Shown piece by piece: positions 1 to 8,037 of a stretch of 52,509 nt of DNA. Position 1 is the first letter of the stretch. Each line of letters starts with the position of its first letter. The notes below the pieces were generated by a model. It saw only the letters and a program-made list of their open reading frames with translations. It searched no databases and was not told the origin of the DNA. The position numbers and the translations under genes are program-made. Source of the DNA: Planctomycetota bacterium (lineage in GTDB: Bacteria; Planctomycetota; SZUA-567; H5-PLA8); assembly GCA_016200135.1 (NCBI GenBank), contig JACQFI010000122.1, positions 1 to 52,509 on the forward strand, given 5' to 3'.

Positions 1-258
1 CACATCCGCGCCGCCGGAGTTGAGGAACGCTTTGAAGACCTTGTAATCGCGGTAGAAGCTGAGCGGCCGGAAGCCGCGGCGGAGTTCCAGCGTGGAATGG
101 ACGCGCACGCCTTCCTTCTTGCCGCGCGCGGACCAATATGCGCCGGGTGCGAAGAACGTCGGCTGGTGCCCGGCCTTCGCAAGCAGGCGCGCGGTCTGGA
201 AGGCGGTGTGCGCCGAGCCGCCGTTCCCGGCGACGCTGGTCAGAAGCGCGATCTTCAT
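1..258 (-). CDS. Glycosyltransferase, N-terminal fragment (partial at window edge)
   Basis: The reading frame starts with ATG at 258 and runs off the left end of the window, giving 86 residues. It opens with MKIALLTSVAGNGGSAHTA, then a helix and a second strand (ARLLAKAGHQPTFFAPG). This is the usual Rossmann-like opening of GT-B glycosyltransferases, with a Gly-rich loop after the first strand and an AGH turn before the second. The acceptor cannot be deduced because the C-terminal donor-binding half is outside. It lies 57 bases downstream of the nitrilase-family gene on the same strand, so the two could share a transcript. Confidence rests on the N-terminal pattern only. Confidence 0.6.
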   Translation of the reverse strand, partial: MKIALLTSVAGNGGSAHTAFQTARLLAKAGHQPTFFAPGAYWSARGKKEGVRVHSTLELRRGFRPLSFYRDYKVFKAFLNSGGADV

Positions 259-315
259 GGGCGCGCAACGTATCCGTTGGCGGCGATTCCTGCAACGCTA
301 CGGACCGACTTGAGG

Positions 316-1254
316 CTACAGGGTGGGATTGTAATCCTTGACCTCGCGGGCCGTCGGTTCCTTGTCCGGATTGACCTCGTCGCCGGAGAGCAGATCGACC
401 AGCGATCCATAAAGGTCCGGCCGGCGGCGGCGGCGCAGATAGCTCGCGCGCACGACCCAGTCGGGCTGGCCCCAGGTGCGACGGTCGAGGGGCTTGTCGT
501 CCAGATCGATCGTGGCTTTGACCACGCCGGCCTGCAGTTGCCCGCCCGCCGCGACCTGCCCCAAACTGTTGTAGCAGATGCTCGACATCGGCTTGCGCCC
601 GATGAGTTGGTACGGCGTGACGTAGGTCGCGACGGCGAGCGGCAGGCCGTGCTCCAGGGCGCGCGCGGGCAGGATCGCCCGGTACTGGCCCTCTTCGTGC
701 TCGCCCTGGCGCATCGTGGTCCAGATCAGGATGTCCGCGCCCTGGACCTCGTAGCAGCGCGTGAGTTCCGGGAAGTTAACGTCGTAGCAGATCAACAGGC
801 CCAGCTTGCCGAAGGGCGTCTCGATGGGCTTGATCGCGTCGCCTTCTTCGAAGTAGTCGCATTCGCCCGGCGCGAGATGCGTTTTGCGGTAATGCCCGAG
901 CTTTTCGCCTTTGGTCCCGATCACTTCGCAACTGTTGTAGTAGCGGCCGTTCTCTTCGAGGAAGACATCCGGGATCACGACCATCTTGTGTTTCTTCGCC
1001 AGCGCGGCGCACTGCTTCATGAAGGGATGTTTCCACGAGACCGCGCACGCCTTCCGGACCTGCGCGATGCCCTTGCCGTGAGCCTTAAGCGATTCGTGGG
1101 TTCGATGATGGTCGGCGAACTCGGGCACGACGACGACCTGGCAGCCCGCGCGCCCAGCCTCGTCGATCATGCGCAGGATATCGCGGCGACGCTGCGCTAG
1201 AGAGACGAGGTCGATGCTGATGTTGAGCAAGCCGAGCGTGACCGGACGGGCCAT
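316..1254 (-). CDS. Carbon-nitrogen hydrolase (nitrilase superfamily)
   Basis: This 312-residue enzyme carries the full catalytic triad of the nitrilase superfamily: Glu45 in VVVVPEF, Lys124 in HYRKTHLAPGE and Cys156 in LLICYDVNFPE. Family members cleave amide or nitrile C-N bonds through a cysteine thioester and act in the cytoplasm; no signal peptide or membrane segment is visible. The start at 1254 (MARPVTLGLLN) places the first beta strand at the N-terminus, as is usual; a longer frame to 1317 adds 21 residues unlike the family. The substrate cannot be read from the sequence. The closest pattern is the aliphatic amidase/carbamoylputrescine-type branch, without certainty. Confidence 0.87.
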   Translation of the reverse strand: MARPVTLGLLNISIDLVSLAQRRRDILRMIDEAGRAGCQVVVVPEFADHHRTHESLKAHGKGIAQVRKACAVSWKHPFMKQCAALAKKHKMVVIPDVFLEENGRYYNSCEVIGTKGEKLGHYRKTHLAPGECDYFEEGDAIKPIETPFGKLGLLICYDVNFPELTRCYEVQGADILIWTTMRQGEHEEGQYRAILPARALEHGLPLAVATYVTPYQLIGRKPMSSICYNSLGQVAAGGQLQAGVVKATIDLDDKPLDRRTWGQPDWVVRASYLRRRRRPDLYGSLVDLLSGDEVNPDKEPTAREVKDYNPTL

Positions 1255-1386
1255 GAGGTTTCTCCGAGAGTGCGTTCGAGGGCTACTACAGGTTACCGTG
1301 TCCCATGCGCGGCGCATGCTACGATTGGGGCGTGCGCCTCAGTCCGATCCTTCGATACTTTGCGTTTTCGCAGGAAGTGCTTCGCG

Positions 1387-2223
1387 TCAGCGCCGCTTCT
1401 GCTTCCTCAAGAGCATCACGGCCTTGCGCACGCTGCCGTTCGAGGCTTTCAATGCCTGTGCGGCTTTTGAAGCGGAGCAACCGGTCTCGTCCATCACTAG
1501 ATTACTCGCGCGCTCCACCAGCTTCTCGCACTTGAGCTGCAGGTCCACCATACGGTTGCCTTTCACGCGCCCGAGCCGCACCATCACGCCCGTCGAGAGC
1601 ATGTTGAGGATCAGCTTCTGCGCGGTTCCCGCCTTCATCCGCGTCGAACCCGTCACGACTTCCGGGCCGGTCTCGGCCACCAGCGCTGCGTTGGCGCAGG
1701 CGATCAGCTCCGAGTTCGGGTTGCAGGTGATGCAGGCAGTGAATGCACCGCGCCGCCGCGCTTCATTAAGCGCCTCGCGGACATACCGCGCTCTGCCGCT
1801 GGCCGAGAGGCCCACGACCGTATCGCGCCGGCCGACTTTGCGGGCGCGGATATCCTTTACGCCGGCAAGGCCGTCGTCTTCCGCGCCTTCCTTGCTTTTC
1901 GTGAGCGCGCCGAGGCCGCCGGCCATGATGCCTTGTACGAGATTCGGATCGGTGCCGAAGGTCGGCGGCATCTCGCTCGCGTCCACGCAGCCCAGCCGCC
2001 CGCTGGTACCCGCGCCGATGTAGAAGAGCCGCCCGCCGCGCTTCAGCCGTGCCGCGACGGCCTCGACTACGCGCGCCAGAACTGGAACGCAGCGCCCGAC
2101 CGCCACGGGAACGGTGCGGTCCTCGGCGTTGATAATCTCCAGCAGCCGCCGCGTGGAGACGCGGTCGAGGTTCCGGCTGCGCGGATTGGACTGCTCGGTC
2201 GCCAAGTCTCGGAGAGAAGCCAT
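1387..2223 (-). CDS. murQ: N-acetylmuramic acid 6-phosphate etherase
   Basis: MurQ cleaves the D-lactyl ether of MurNAc-6-phosphate to give GlcNAc-6-phosphate and lactate, a cytoplasmic step of cell-wall sugar recycling. The 278-residue protein has the signature ATEQSNPRS at the N-terminus, the SIS phosphosugar loop IGAGTSGRLG (residues 69-78), catalytic Glu84 in DASEMPPTFG and the second conserved Glu near residue 115 in KEGAEDD. TGSTRMKAGTAQK near residue 213 is also characteristic. The gene lies downstream of a GH20 hexosaminidase on the same strand, which suggests a joint role in processing amino-sugar fragments. No Shine-Dalgarno is visible: the whole leader back to the upstream stop is an inverted-repeat element. 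Confidence 0.95.
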   Translation of the reverse strand: MASLRDLATEQSNPRSRNLDRVSTRRLLEIINAEDRTVPVAVGRCVPVLARVVEAVAARLKRGGRLFYIGAGTSGRLGCVDASEMPPTFGTDPNLVQGIMAGGLGALTKSKEGAEDDGLAGVKDIRARKVGRRDTVVGLSASGRARYVREALNEARRRGAFTACITCNPNSELIACANAALVAETGPEVVTGSTRMKAGTAQKLILNMLSTGVMVRLGRVKGNRMVDLQLKCEKLVERASNLVMDETGCSASKAAQALKASNGSVRKAVMLLRKQKRR

Positions 2224-2316
2224 TTTTCACCGCAGAGGATGCAGAGATCGCTGTGAACTTATAATCGCTTTTTAGATTTCGTCCTCTGCGTTCTCCGCGC
2301 CTTCTGCGGCGAGAAA
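2223..2316. repeat. Dispersed inverted-repeat element between GH20 gene and murQ
   Basis: Two imperfect 29-base arms (2223-2251 and 2288-2316) match at about 22 of 29 positions when one is reversed. Each carries the motif CCGCAGA followed by a GCAGAG- or GCGGAG-type block. The element fills almost the whole gap between the GH20 stop (2321) and the murQ start, and its left arm includes the murQ start codon. It resembles the element at 22596-22684 (CACAGAG/CTCTGTG blocks). As RNA it would form a long hairpin in the presumed GH20-murQ transcript. Confidence 0.65.
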
Positions 2317-2320
2317 TCCG

Positions 2321-4222
2321 CTATTTGATGAAGCTCGGCGTCTTCAGCCGGTCGTGGTTGATGTTGGGGATCTGCGCCGGATCGTCGAAGGGGAAGATGG
2401 GCACGAGCGGCTCGGCGAGTTCCTCGATCGTATCCAGCTTACCTGCGGCGAATGCCTTTAAGCGTTCGGCCAGCGTCTCGAGGCGCGCCTGCAGGCCGCC
2501 GTAGCGCTGCTCGATGACTTCCCAGCCGTACGGCTTGTACGTCGCCAGCCACATCGTGCGGTGAATCTTCCACAGCTTTTCCGTTTCGCTCCGCAGGACC
2601 GCAATTTCATTGAGCAAAGCCTTTGCCTTCTTACGGTCCTTCCTGCGCACGGCCTGATGCAGTTTTTCGCGTAAGCCGAACTTAATAGAGAGAACCTTGG
2701 CGATCTGCGCGGGGTAGTTCAGCCGCGCCACAAACAGCCCGCCGTTCTTGGCCTTGGCGAATTTAACGAGCGTCTTCGCCAGCGTGGCGTAGTGTGCATT
2801 CAGTTTCAGCTTGTTCGTGTGCGGATCGAGTGGGCTGTAGAACGGATCGGACCAGAGCAGCAGCTTGCTCAAGTTGTTGCTGTTGCGTTCGGGATGGGCG
2901 ATGCCGGGCACGCTGTCGAGCTCGCTGGCCTGGCACCAGGCGTCGAAATCGCCATCGCACGAACCGCGGAAGTTTTCACGCAGAAGCTTTTGGTCCACGC
3001 GATCCGCATAGCCGTGCTCGGCGAAGAACTGCGCGCCCGGCAACGCCGAAAGCACGTCGCATTCCATGCCGTCGTCGCCCCACATGGTCGCGAACGCCTC
3101 GCGCAAGCCCTTCACCTTGCACGCCCGCAGGCAGGCTTCGGTCGTCGCGAAGCTGAAAGGCAGCGCGGCCCAGAGGTGATTCCAGGTCCAGACGCCTCCG
3201 GCCATGAGGGGTTCGCTGCCGAGCTTGCGGTGCCGCTCGATCCATTCTTCGTAAAAGGATTGCTCCAGATGGTAGTAGTCCCAATAGACGAGCTGCACGT
3301 CCTTTGGAATCCTCGCGACGATCTCCGGCGTGATCGACCAGTCCTTGTCATAGTAGTCGTGGCTCTTCGACCCGAGCCGGAAGTACATGTCGCTCCAGAT
3401 CATGGGCTTCAGACCCAGGCTTTGGCATATTTTTCGTACGCGATCTAAGTGGCTGTTGAGAATTACGAACGGATCTTTCTCGCCGAACTTCTGCTTATAG
3501 CCGCCGGTGCCGATGCCGTGGGCTTCGTCCATGCCAATGTGGATGCGCTTGCTGCGGAACGGCGCGCTGGCGGTGCGAATCATTTTTTCGAGCAGCGCGT
3601 AGGTGGCCTCGTCTCCGGCGATGAGCACGCCGCCGGCGTCCTTGAGTTTAGCGTATGCGGGCCATTGAAGAATCTGTTCGAGGTGCCCGAGCGTCTGGAT
3701 GCACGGGAACATCTCGATGCCCAGCGTGGCGGCGTAAGCGTCAAGTGCGCGCAACTCGGCATTGGAGTAGCGTCCGCGCAGGTACCCGAAGAATGGTTCG
3801 TCGGGGACCTCGTAGGTGTCCTCGCTATATAAGAGGAGCGTGTTGAGGCCCATCAGCGCGAAGCGTCGCAGGAGCAGCTTGGCCGTTTCGGGCCGGAGCA
3901 CGCCGTTCCGCGAGACATCCACCATCGCGCCGAGCAGGTCGAAGCGCGCCGTCTCTTCGAACGCGGCCTTGGCCGGATCGTCCATGCCGAGCAGACGGCC
4001 CAGCGCGCGGAAGGCGTCCACAAGCCGCGCGTAGCGAACCTCGACGCCGCCGCGGTTTGCGTGGACCGTGAGCCTTCCGGTCCTGGAAGATATTTTGGCG
4101 AAGCACACGAGCACGGCGTCCTTGCCGGCCTTGAAGCGCGCGGGGCGCTCCGCGGCGATCTCGGCCAGTCCCGGCCGGAGTTCTTCGGGAAGCGCGCGGA
4201 AGTCGATGGAGAGCGGACGCAT
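2321..4222 (-). CDS. Glycoside hydrolase family 20-type beta-N-acetylhexosaminidase
   Basis: This 633-residue protein has the GH20 TIM-barrel signatures: the substrate-positioning segment CIQTLGHLEQILQWPAY (about 174-190) and the catalytic Asp232-Glu233 pair in HIGMDEAHG. In the family, the Glu is the acid/base and the Asp orients the 2-acetamido group that acts as nucleophile. A long helical C-terminal region follows the barrel. No signal peptide is seen, so it should act in the cytoplasm, unlike most secreted chitobiases. Only a repeat element separates it from murQ downstream, which favours a role in breaking down GlcNAc-containing wall or glycan fragments taken into the cell. Exact linkage and substrate are not shown by the sequence. 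Confidence 0.85.
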   Translation of the reverse strand: MRPLSIDFRALPEELRPGLAEIAAERPARFKAGKDAVLVCFAKISSRTGRLTVHANRGGVEVRYARLVDAFRALGRLLGMDDPAKAAFEETARFDLLGAMVDVSRNGVLRPETAKLLLRRFALMGLNTLLLYSEDTYEVPDEPFFGYLRGRYSNAELRALDAYAATLGIEMFPCIQTLGHLEQILQWPAYAKLKDAGGVLIAGDEATYALLEKMIRTASAPFRSKRIHIGMDEAHGIGTGGYKQKFGEKDPFVILNSHLDRVRKICQSLGLKPMIWSDMYFRLGSKSHDYYDKDWSITPEIVARIPKDVQLVYWDYYHLEQSFYEEWIERHRKLGSEPLMAGGVWTWNHLWAALPFSFATTEACLRACKVKGLREAFATMWGDDGMECDVLSALPGAQFFAEHGYADRVDQKLLRENFRGSCDGDFDAWCQASELDSVPGIAHPERNSNNLSKLLLWSDPFYSPLDPHTNKLKLNAHYATLAKTLVKFAKAKNGGLFVARLNYPAQIAKVLSIKFGLREKLHQAVRRKDRKKAKALLNEIAVLRSETEKLWKIHRTMWLATYKPYGWEVIEQRYGGLQARLETLAERLKAFAAGKLDTIEELAEPLVPIFPFDDPAQIPNINHDRLKTPSFIK

Positions 4223-4340
4223 GGCGTCATCCTATGCGGAAATGTGGGTTTTCGGTCAGGATCGCGTGGATGCTACGTCAGAGCGCGGCACGTGCCAGCG
4301 CTAGACACTCGCGCGGCAAAGAGGACAATGGCCGCATCCT

Positions 4341-5759
4341 ATGAAAGCCCGCATCGACCGGCTGTTGCGCCACCCGCGCACCGAGATCGTCCTGATCGCG
4401 CTGATCCTGTTATCCGTGGGGATGCTGATCGCCGAGATCGGCCTGGACCGCGAGGACAAGCTGTATACGTATGTGCACCTCTCCGGCGACGTGATCACGG
4501 GCCTATTCGCCGTAGAGTTGCTGTTGCGTTACTGGGTCGCGCCGCGCAAGGGACGGTACTTCCGTTTCTACTGGGTTGATATCGTCTCCGTGCTGCCGCT
4601 GCTGCGGCCGCTGCGCTTTCTGCGCGTCGTCCGCCTGATCCGGCTCCACCGCGTGGGCATTCTGATTCACCGCCGGCTTCTGGCGTCGTCGCCGGCGCTG
4701 GCCGCGGGGTTCGGCATGCAGTTGATGATCCTGCTGACCATCGGCATCATCATCTTGGTCGGCGGCATGGCGATGCACCATTTTGAAGGCGGAGAGCCGC
4801 TGAGCAGATTCGCCAATCTGGGCGACGCGCTCTGGTGGAGCTTTTTTACGCTGGTCTCGCTGCAGCCGACGCTGGGCGAGCCACAGACGGAGATGGGCCG
4901 CGTGGTGATGGCTTTTGTCGTCATGGGCGGGTTGACCACGGTCGCGGTCTTTACCGGCGTGATGAGCGCCGTGATGATGCAGCGGCTCAAGACTGGACTG
5001 GAGGTTTCCGAGATGGAACTCGACGAACTTCGCGAACACGTGGTCATGTGCGGGTGGAACCGCGCGGCGCCACTCATCATCAAGGAACTGCAGGCATGCA
5101 GCCGCAGCCAATCCATCGTGGTCGTCGCGGAATTAGTGGAGACGCCCGACGCGGAACTGAGTAGCGCCGACCGCACCCGGGTCTTTTTCTACAAGGGCGA
5201 TTACACGCGCATGGACGTGCTCGAACGCGTCGGCATCAGCCACGCCTCGCACGCCATCCTGCTGGCCGACAAGTGCAAGCCCCGCAGCGACCAGGACCGC
5301 GACGCCCGTACGGTCCTTGCCGCGCTCACCATCGAAAAACTCAGCCCCAACGTCTTCACCTGCGCGCAGCTCCTCGACCGGAAAAACAATGTCCAGCTCC
5401 AGTCCGCCGGCGTCGAAAACGTAGTGGTGGACGACGAGGTGAGCGGTTCTCTGATCGCGACGTCCATCCGCAACCGCGGCCTGATTGGCGTGATTACCGA
5501 ACTGCTCGACGTATCGTTCGGGAATAACCTCTACAAAGCCGCGCTTCCGGCTTCGTGGACGGGTCTGACCTTCGGAGAAGTGACGCGACGGCTCAAGGAC
5601 GAGCACGACGCGCTTGTCGTGGGCCTGGAGCGCAACGCGGCGGGCCGCCGCAAGGAAGACCGCCGCTGCGAGACGATGGTGAATCCCGCCAAGTCGCTTA
5701 CGCTCGAAGCTGGCGACGAGCTCGTGATCATCGCGCGCAAACCGCTGGAATTGAAGTAG
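4341..5759 (+). CDS. Voltage-sensor-type ion channel with RCK/TrkA-N domain and atypical pore
   Basis: The 472-residue protein has an N-terminal six-segment channel region. The fourth segment (about 88-104) holds arginines at every third position (R89, 92, 95, 98, 101, 104), the hallmark of a voltage sensor. The pore helix WWSFFTL (165-171) is present, but the expected potassium filter TVGYGD is replaced by SLQPTLGEP (173-181). A pore-lining helix follows (about 188-214), then a cytosolic Rossmann RCK domain starting HVVMCGWN (233-240), where the usual GxGxxG loop is changed, and a TrkA-C-like end with LEAGDELVIIARKP. The family gates K+ or other cations in the inner membrane. Ion selectivity cannot be assumed here. 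The stop lies 3 bases from the convergent hydrolase gene. Confidence 0.82.
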   Translation: MKARIDRLLRHPRTEIVLIALILLSVGMLIAEIGLDREDKLYTYVHLSGDVITGLFAVELLLRYWVAPRKGRYFRFYWVDIVSVLPLLRPLRFLRVVRLIRLHRVGILIHRRLLASSPALAAGFGMQLMILLTIGIIILVGGMAMHHFEGGEPLSRFANLGDALWWSFFTLVSLQPTLGEPQTEMGRVVMAFVVMGGLTTVAVFTGVMSAVMMQRLKTGLEVSEMELDELREHVVMCGWNRAAPLIIKELQACSRSQSIVVVAELVETPDAELSSADRTRVFFYKGDYTRMDVLERVGISHASHAILLADKCKPRSDQDRDARTVLAALTIEKLSPNVFTCAQLLDRKNNVQLQSAGVENVVVDDEVSGSLIATSIRNRGLIGVITELLDVSFGNNLYKAALPASWTGLTFGEVTRRLKDEHDALVVGLERNAAGRRKEDRRCETMVNPAKSLTLEAGDELVIIARKPLELK

Positions 5760-5762
5760 CCC

Positions 5763-7880
5763 TCACGCGCCCGCCGCGGCGATGGCGTAGCTGTTCGTGC
5801 GCTTACCGAATGAGCGCCGCACCGGCCGCATGAGTTCGTCCCAAGGTTCGGAAGCGTTGAGGCGCTTGCCAAGCGCGCGATAGACGTCCGGCAGGTCGAA
5901 ACGTGCGAGCACCCCGCGCGGAAAGTTCGCCGCCGGCCAGCGGACGACCGGGGCCGTCGCCCATGCCAGGTACGAGTGCGGCGCGTGGCGCAGGCGCACG
6001 GTCTTGACGGCCTTTGGCGCCAGCAACGCGGCGTACGCGGCGAGCAGCGCGCCTTGGCCGCGGCCCACGAGGTCAATCGCCCGCGCGCCTTCATGGACGA
6101 GCAGGTCGATGGAGCGCAGTACGTCGAAGACACGCCGGCCGAGGAAGCTCTGCCCGAAGAGCAGTCCATGGCCATGGAACATGTAATCGAATCCGTAGGG
6201 CGCGAAGTAATTCTCGCCTTTATCGACGAACATCGAGGCGCCGAAGCCCCGTGCGTCGAGTGCAAAGAACGTCTCCGGTCCGCGTCCGTCCTTCTTTAGA
6301 TACGCGCCGGCAAGCCGACCGTCCTGGAGCTCGGCCTCGGCGCTGACGTGCGGCAAGTAGAGCGTTACCCGTGGTGCCACGTCGAGCGTGAAGCCGGGCT
6401 TGCCCGACGCCTGCAGCAGGAGCGCGCGGATGCGCGCGACCGGATCGTCCGACTGCGCGTACTCGGTCTCGACCGCGAAGCGCGCTACGCGCGGTTTGTC
6501 GTAATGCACCGGGCCAATGCAGCGATAGTGGGGCGGATTCGCGGCATTCGAACCGGCCGCGGGGTCGAGACGCAGCACGTCGCGGACGGCCTTGTTCAGC
6601 GCGGGATTTGATAGCGGCCCCCTTGAGCGGCGGCGCGCGTACTGCGCGCGCGCGATCTCCGCGGCGCATTCGAAGATCGTTTTGGCGCCCGCGCGCACGG
6701 TATTGCCCTGCGGCGTACACCAGAGGTTCTTCGCGCCCAGATCCACGACGCGCTTGTTGGAAAGATGGACCGTGCGCGGCTTGCCCGCGTGGCGCGAGAA
6801 GAAGTTCACCATGGCGCGCTGATTGTGGTGCGAGTAGCCGTGGCCCATCGGACCCATAAAGTGCGCGTGGTTTTTCGCGGGCGCGCCGAGGACCCGGTAG
6901 AAGTGCGCGATCTCGGCGTGGGCCTCACGAATACCGCGGCGGTCGAAGAAGTCCAAGTTCTGCCCGAGCAGGATCGAGGGCTTGGGCGCGCGCGCGATAA
7001 AGAAATCGGCCATCTCCAGGCCCGCGCCGAGCACGCCTGGCGGGTACTGCTCGTTGTCGGCGGGCAACTCGTTCTCCAGGTTTGCGCCGAACGTAGTCAC
7101 GAAGCAGCTCGGCGCGGCCATGGTAAAGCGCGGTTCGGCGCCCCAGAGCCACGTCGTCATCGTGCCGCCGCCGGAGTTGCCCGTCACGCCGACGTGCCGC
7201 GGGTCCACCTCGGCGCGCGTAAGCAGGTAATCGAGCGCGCGGATGGCGTCCCACGCGCGCCACATCCCGAAGAATTCGCCCACGAGTTCAAGTTGCTTGC
7301 CCATCATGTTGTGGGCGTTGCAGCAGTGCACGCAATCGAGGCCCTTGCGGAGTTCTTCGGGCAGCAGTGCGTACTGGTCGCGTTCACCTTGGTTGAAGGG
7401 ATCGATGATGAGCGTCACGAAACCCGCCGCCGCGAGCCGCTGCGGGAAGGCCTGGTACACGGGCGCGGCCTTGCCCAGGTCCGAGTGCCCGCAGACGCCG
7501 ATCACGCCGGGAAGGGGACGGTCCGCGCCGCAGCCTTCGGGCACATAAAGGTTCCCCGAGACCAGCACGCCCGGGCGGCTCTCCAAGAGGATCTTCTCGA
7601 CGCGGAAACCTTGCGCCTCGACCACGCCGGCGATGCGCGGATTGAGCGGCGTCTTCGCGGGCCGCGGGCTGAAAGCGCGGTTGATCGCTTCCAGCACGCG
7701 TTCCTGATACGCCTCCGCCTGCCGTCTTGTTTTGAGCGCAGCCAGCCGGGCGCGGCGTTCGCGCCGCATCTCGCGGATGCGCGCGACGTAGTCGTCCAGA
7801 ACCATGTGCGGGTAAAGGTTGCCGCGAAGGACCGGTGTAGCCGATGGATCGAGTTGGTTTACGGCTGATTTCTTGGACAT
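5763..7880 (-). CDS. Two-domain alpha/beta hydrolase, acetylxylan-esterase/peptidase-like; second domain lacks the nucleophile
   Basis: The 705-residue protein contains two alpha/beta-hydrolase units. The first (about 80-360) has the nucleophile elbow GVTGNSGGGT with Ser236, an Asp in LLGQNLDFFDRRG (about 313) and a His in GPMGHGYSHHNQ (about 347), giving a complete triad. It resembles acetylxylan-esterase-like and S9-like hydrolases common in PVC bacteria. The second unit (roughly 480-690) has the right strand/helix order, but its elbow reads GRGQGALLA, with Gln where Ser should be, so it is probably not catalytic. No signal peptide is seen. It faces the channel gene tail to tail and shares an AT-richer divergent region with the beta-helix gene. 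The substrate is unknown. Confidence 0.8.
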   Translation of the reverse strand: MSKKSAVNQLDPSATPVLRGNLYPHMVLDDYVARIREMRRERRARLAALKTRRQAEAYQERVLEAINRAFSPRPAKTPLNPRIAGVVEAQGFRVEKILLESRPGVLVSGNLYVPEGCGADRPLPGVIGVCGHSDLGKAAPVYQAFPQRLAAAGFVTLIIDPFNQGERDQYALLPEELRKGLDCVHCCNAHNMMGKQLELVGEFFGMWRAWDAIRALDYLLTRAEVDPRHVGVTGNSGGGTMTTWLWGAEPRFTMAAPSCFVTTFGANLENELPADNEQYPPGVLGAGLEMADFFIARAPKPSILLGQNLDFFDRRGIREAHAEIAHFYRVLGAPAKNHAHFMGPMGHGYSHHNQRAMVNFFSRHAGKPRTVHLSNKRVVDLGAKNLWCTPQGNTVRAGAKTIFECAAEIARAQYARRRSRGPLSNPALNKAVRDVLRLDPAAGSNAANPPHYRCIGPVHYDKPRVARFAVETEYAQSDDPVARIRALLLQASGKPGFTLDVAPRVTLYLPHVSAEAELQDGRLAGAYLKKDGRGPETFFALDARGFGASMFVDKGENYFAPYGFDYMFHGHGLLFGQSFLGRRVFDVLRSIDLLVHEGARAIDLVGRGQGALLAAYAALLAPKAVKTVRLRHAPHSYLAWATAPVVRWPAANFPRGVLARFDLPDVYRALGKRLNASEPWDELMRPVRRSFGKRTNSYAIAAAGA

Positions 7881-7965
7881 ACGAGAGGTTCTCCGATAAG
7901 CATGAAAAACCCAATCCTAGCTAAGGCACCAGCTTAGAGCAGTAAAAGATTTCTCGAAATCCGTG

Positions 7966-7997
7966 AAGTGTACTAGTTCACTTATCCGTTCTATAGT
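7966..7997 (+). promoter_or_regulatory. Candidate promoter with overlapping 18-bp palindrome
   Basis: An imperfect palindrome AAGTGTACTAGTTCACTT (7966-7983) sits in the divergent gap between the hydrolase and beta-helix genes. A -10-like TATAGT follows at 7992-7997, and a weak -35-like TGTACT (7969-7974) lies 17 bases before it, inside the palindrome. This arrangement suits a repressor site over the -35 of the beta-helix gene. Only hexamer matches and symmetry support it. Confidence 0.35.
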
Positions 7998-8037
7998 GTA
8001 GAAAGATGACGGCGTCGCAACACGGAGGCATCCTTCT

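Noticed and set aside
97..1200. Long plus-strand frame opposite the nitrilase-family gene
   Set aside because: Its translation is low-complexity Arg/Ala/Asp/Val, typical of the complement of a GC-rich gene, while the minus strand shows a full catalytic triad.
4287..4296. Perfect 10-bp palindrome GGCACGTGCC between the GH20 and channel genes
   Set aside because: Single short GC-rich palindrome, expected by chance in such DNA, with no second copy seen.
6765..7868. 367-codon plus-strand frame opposite the alpha/beta hydrolase
   Set aside because: No family signal; shadow of the third-position GC bias in the real gene.
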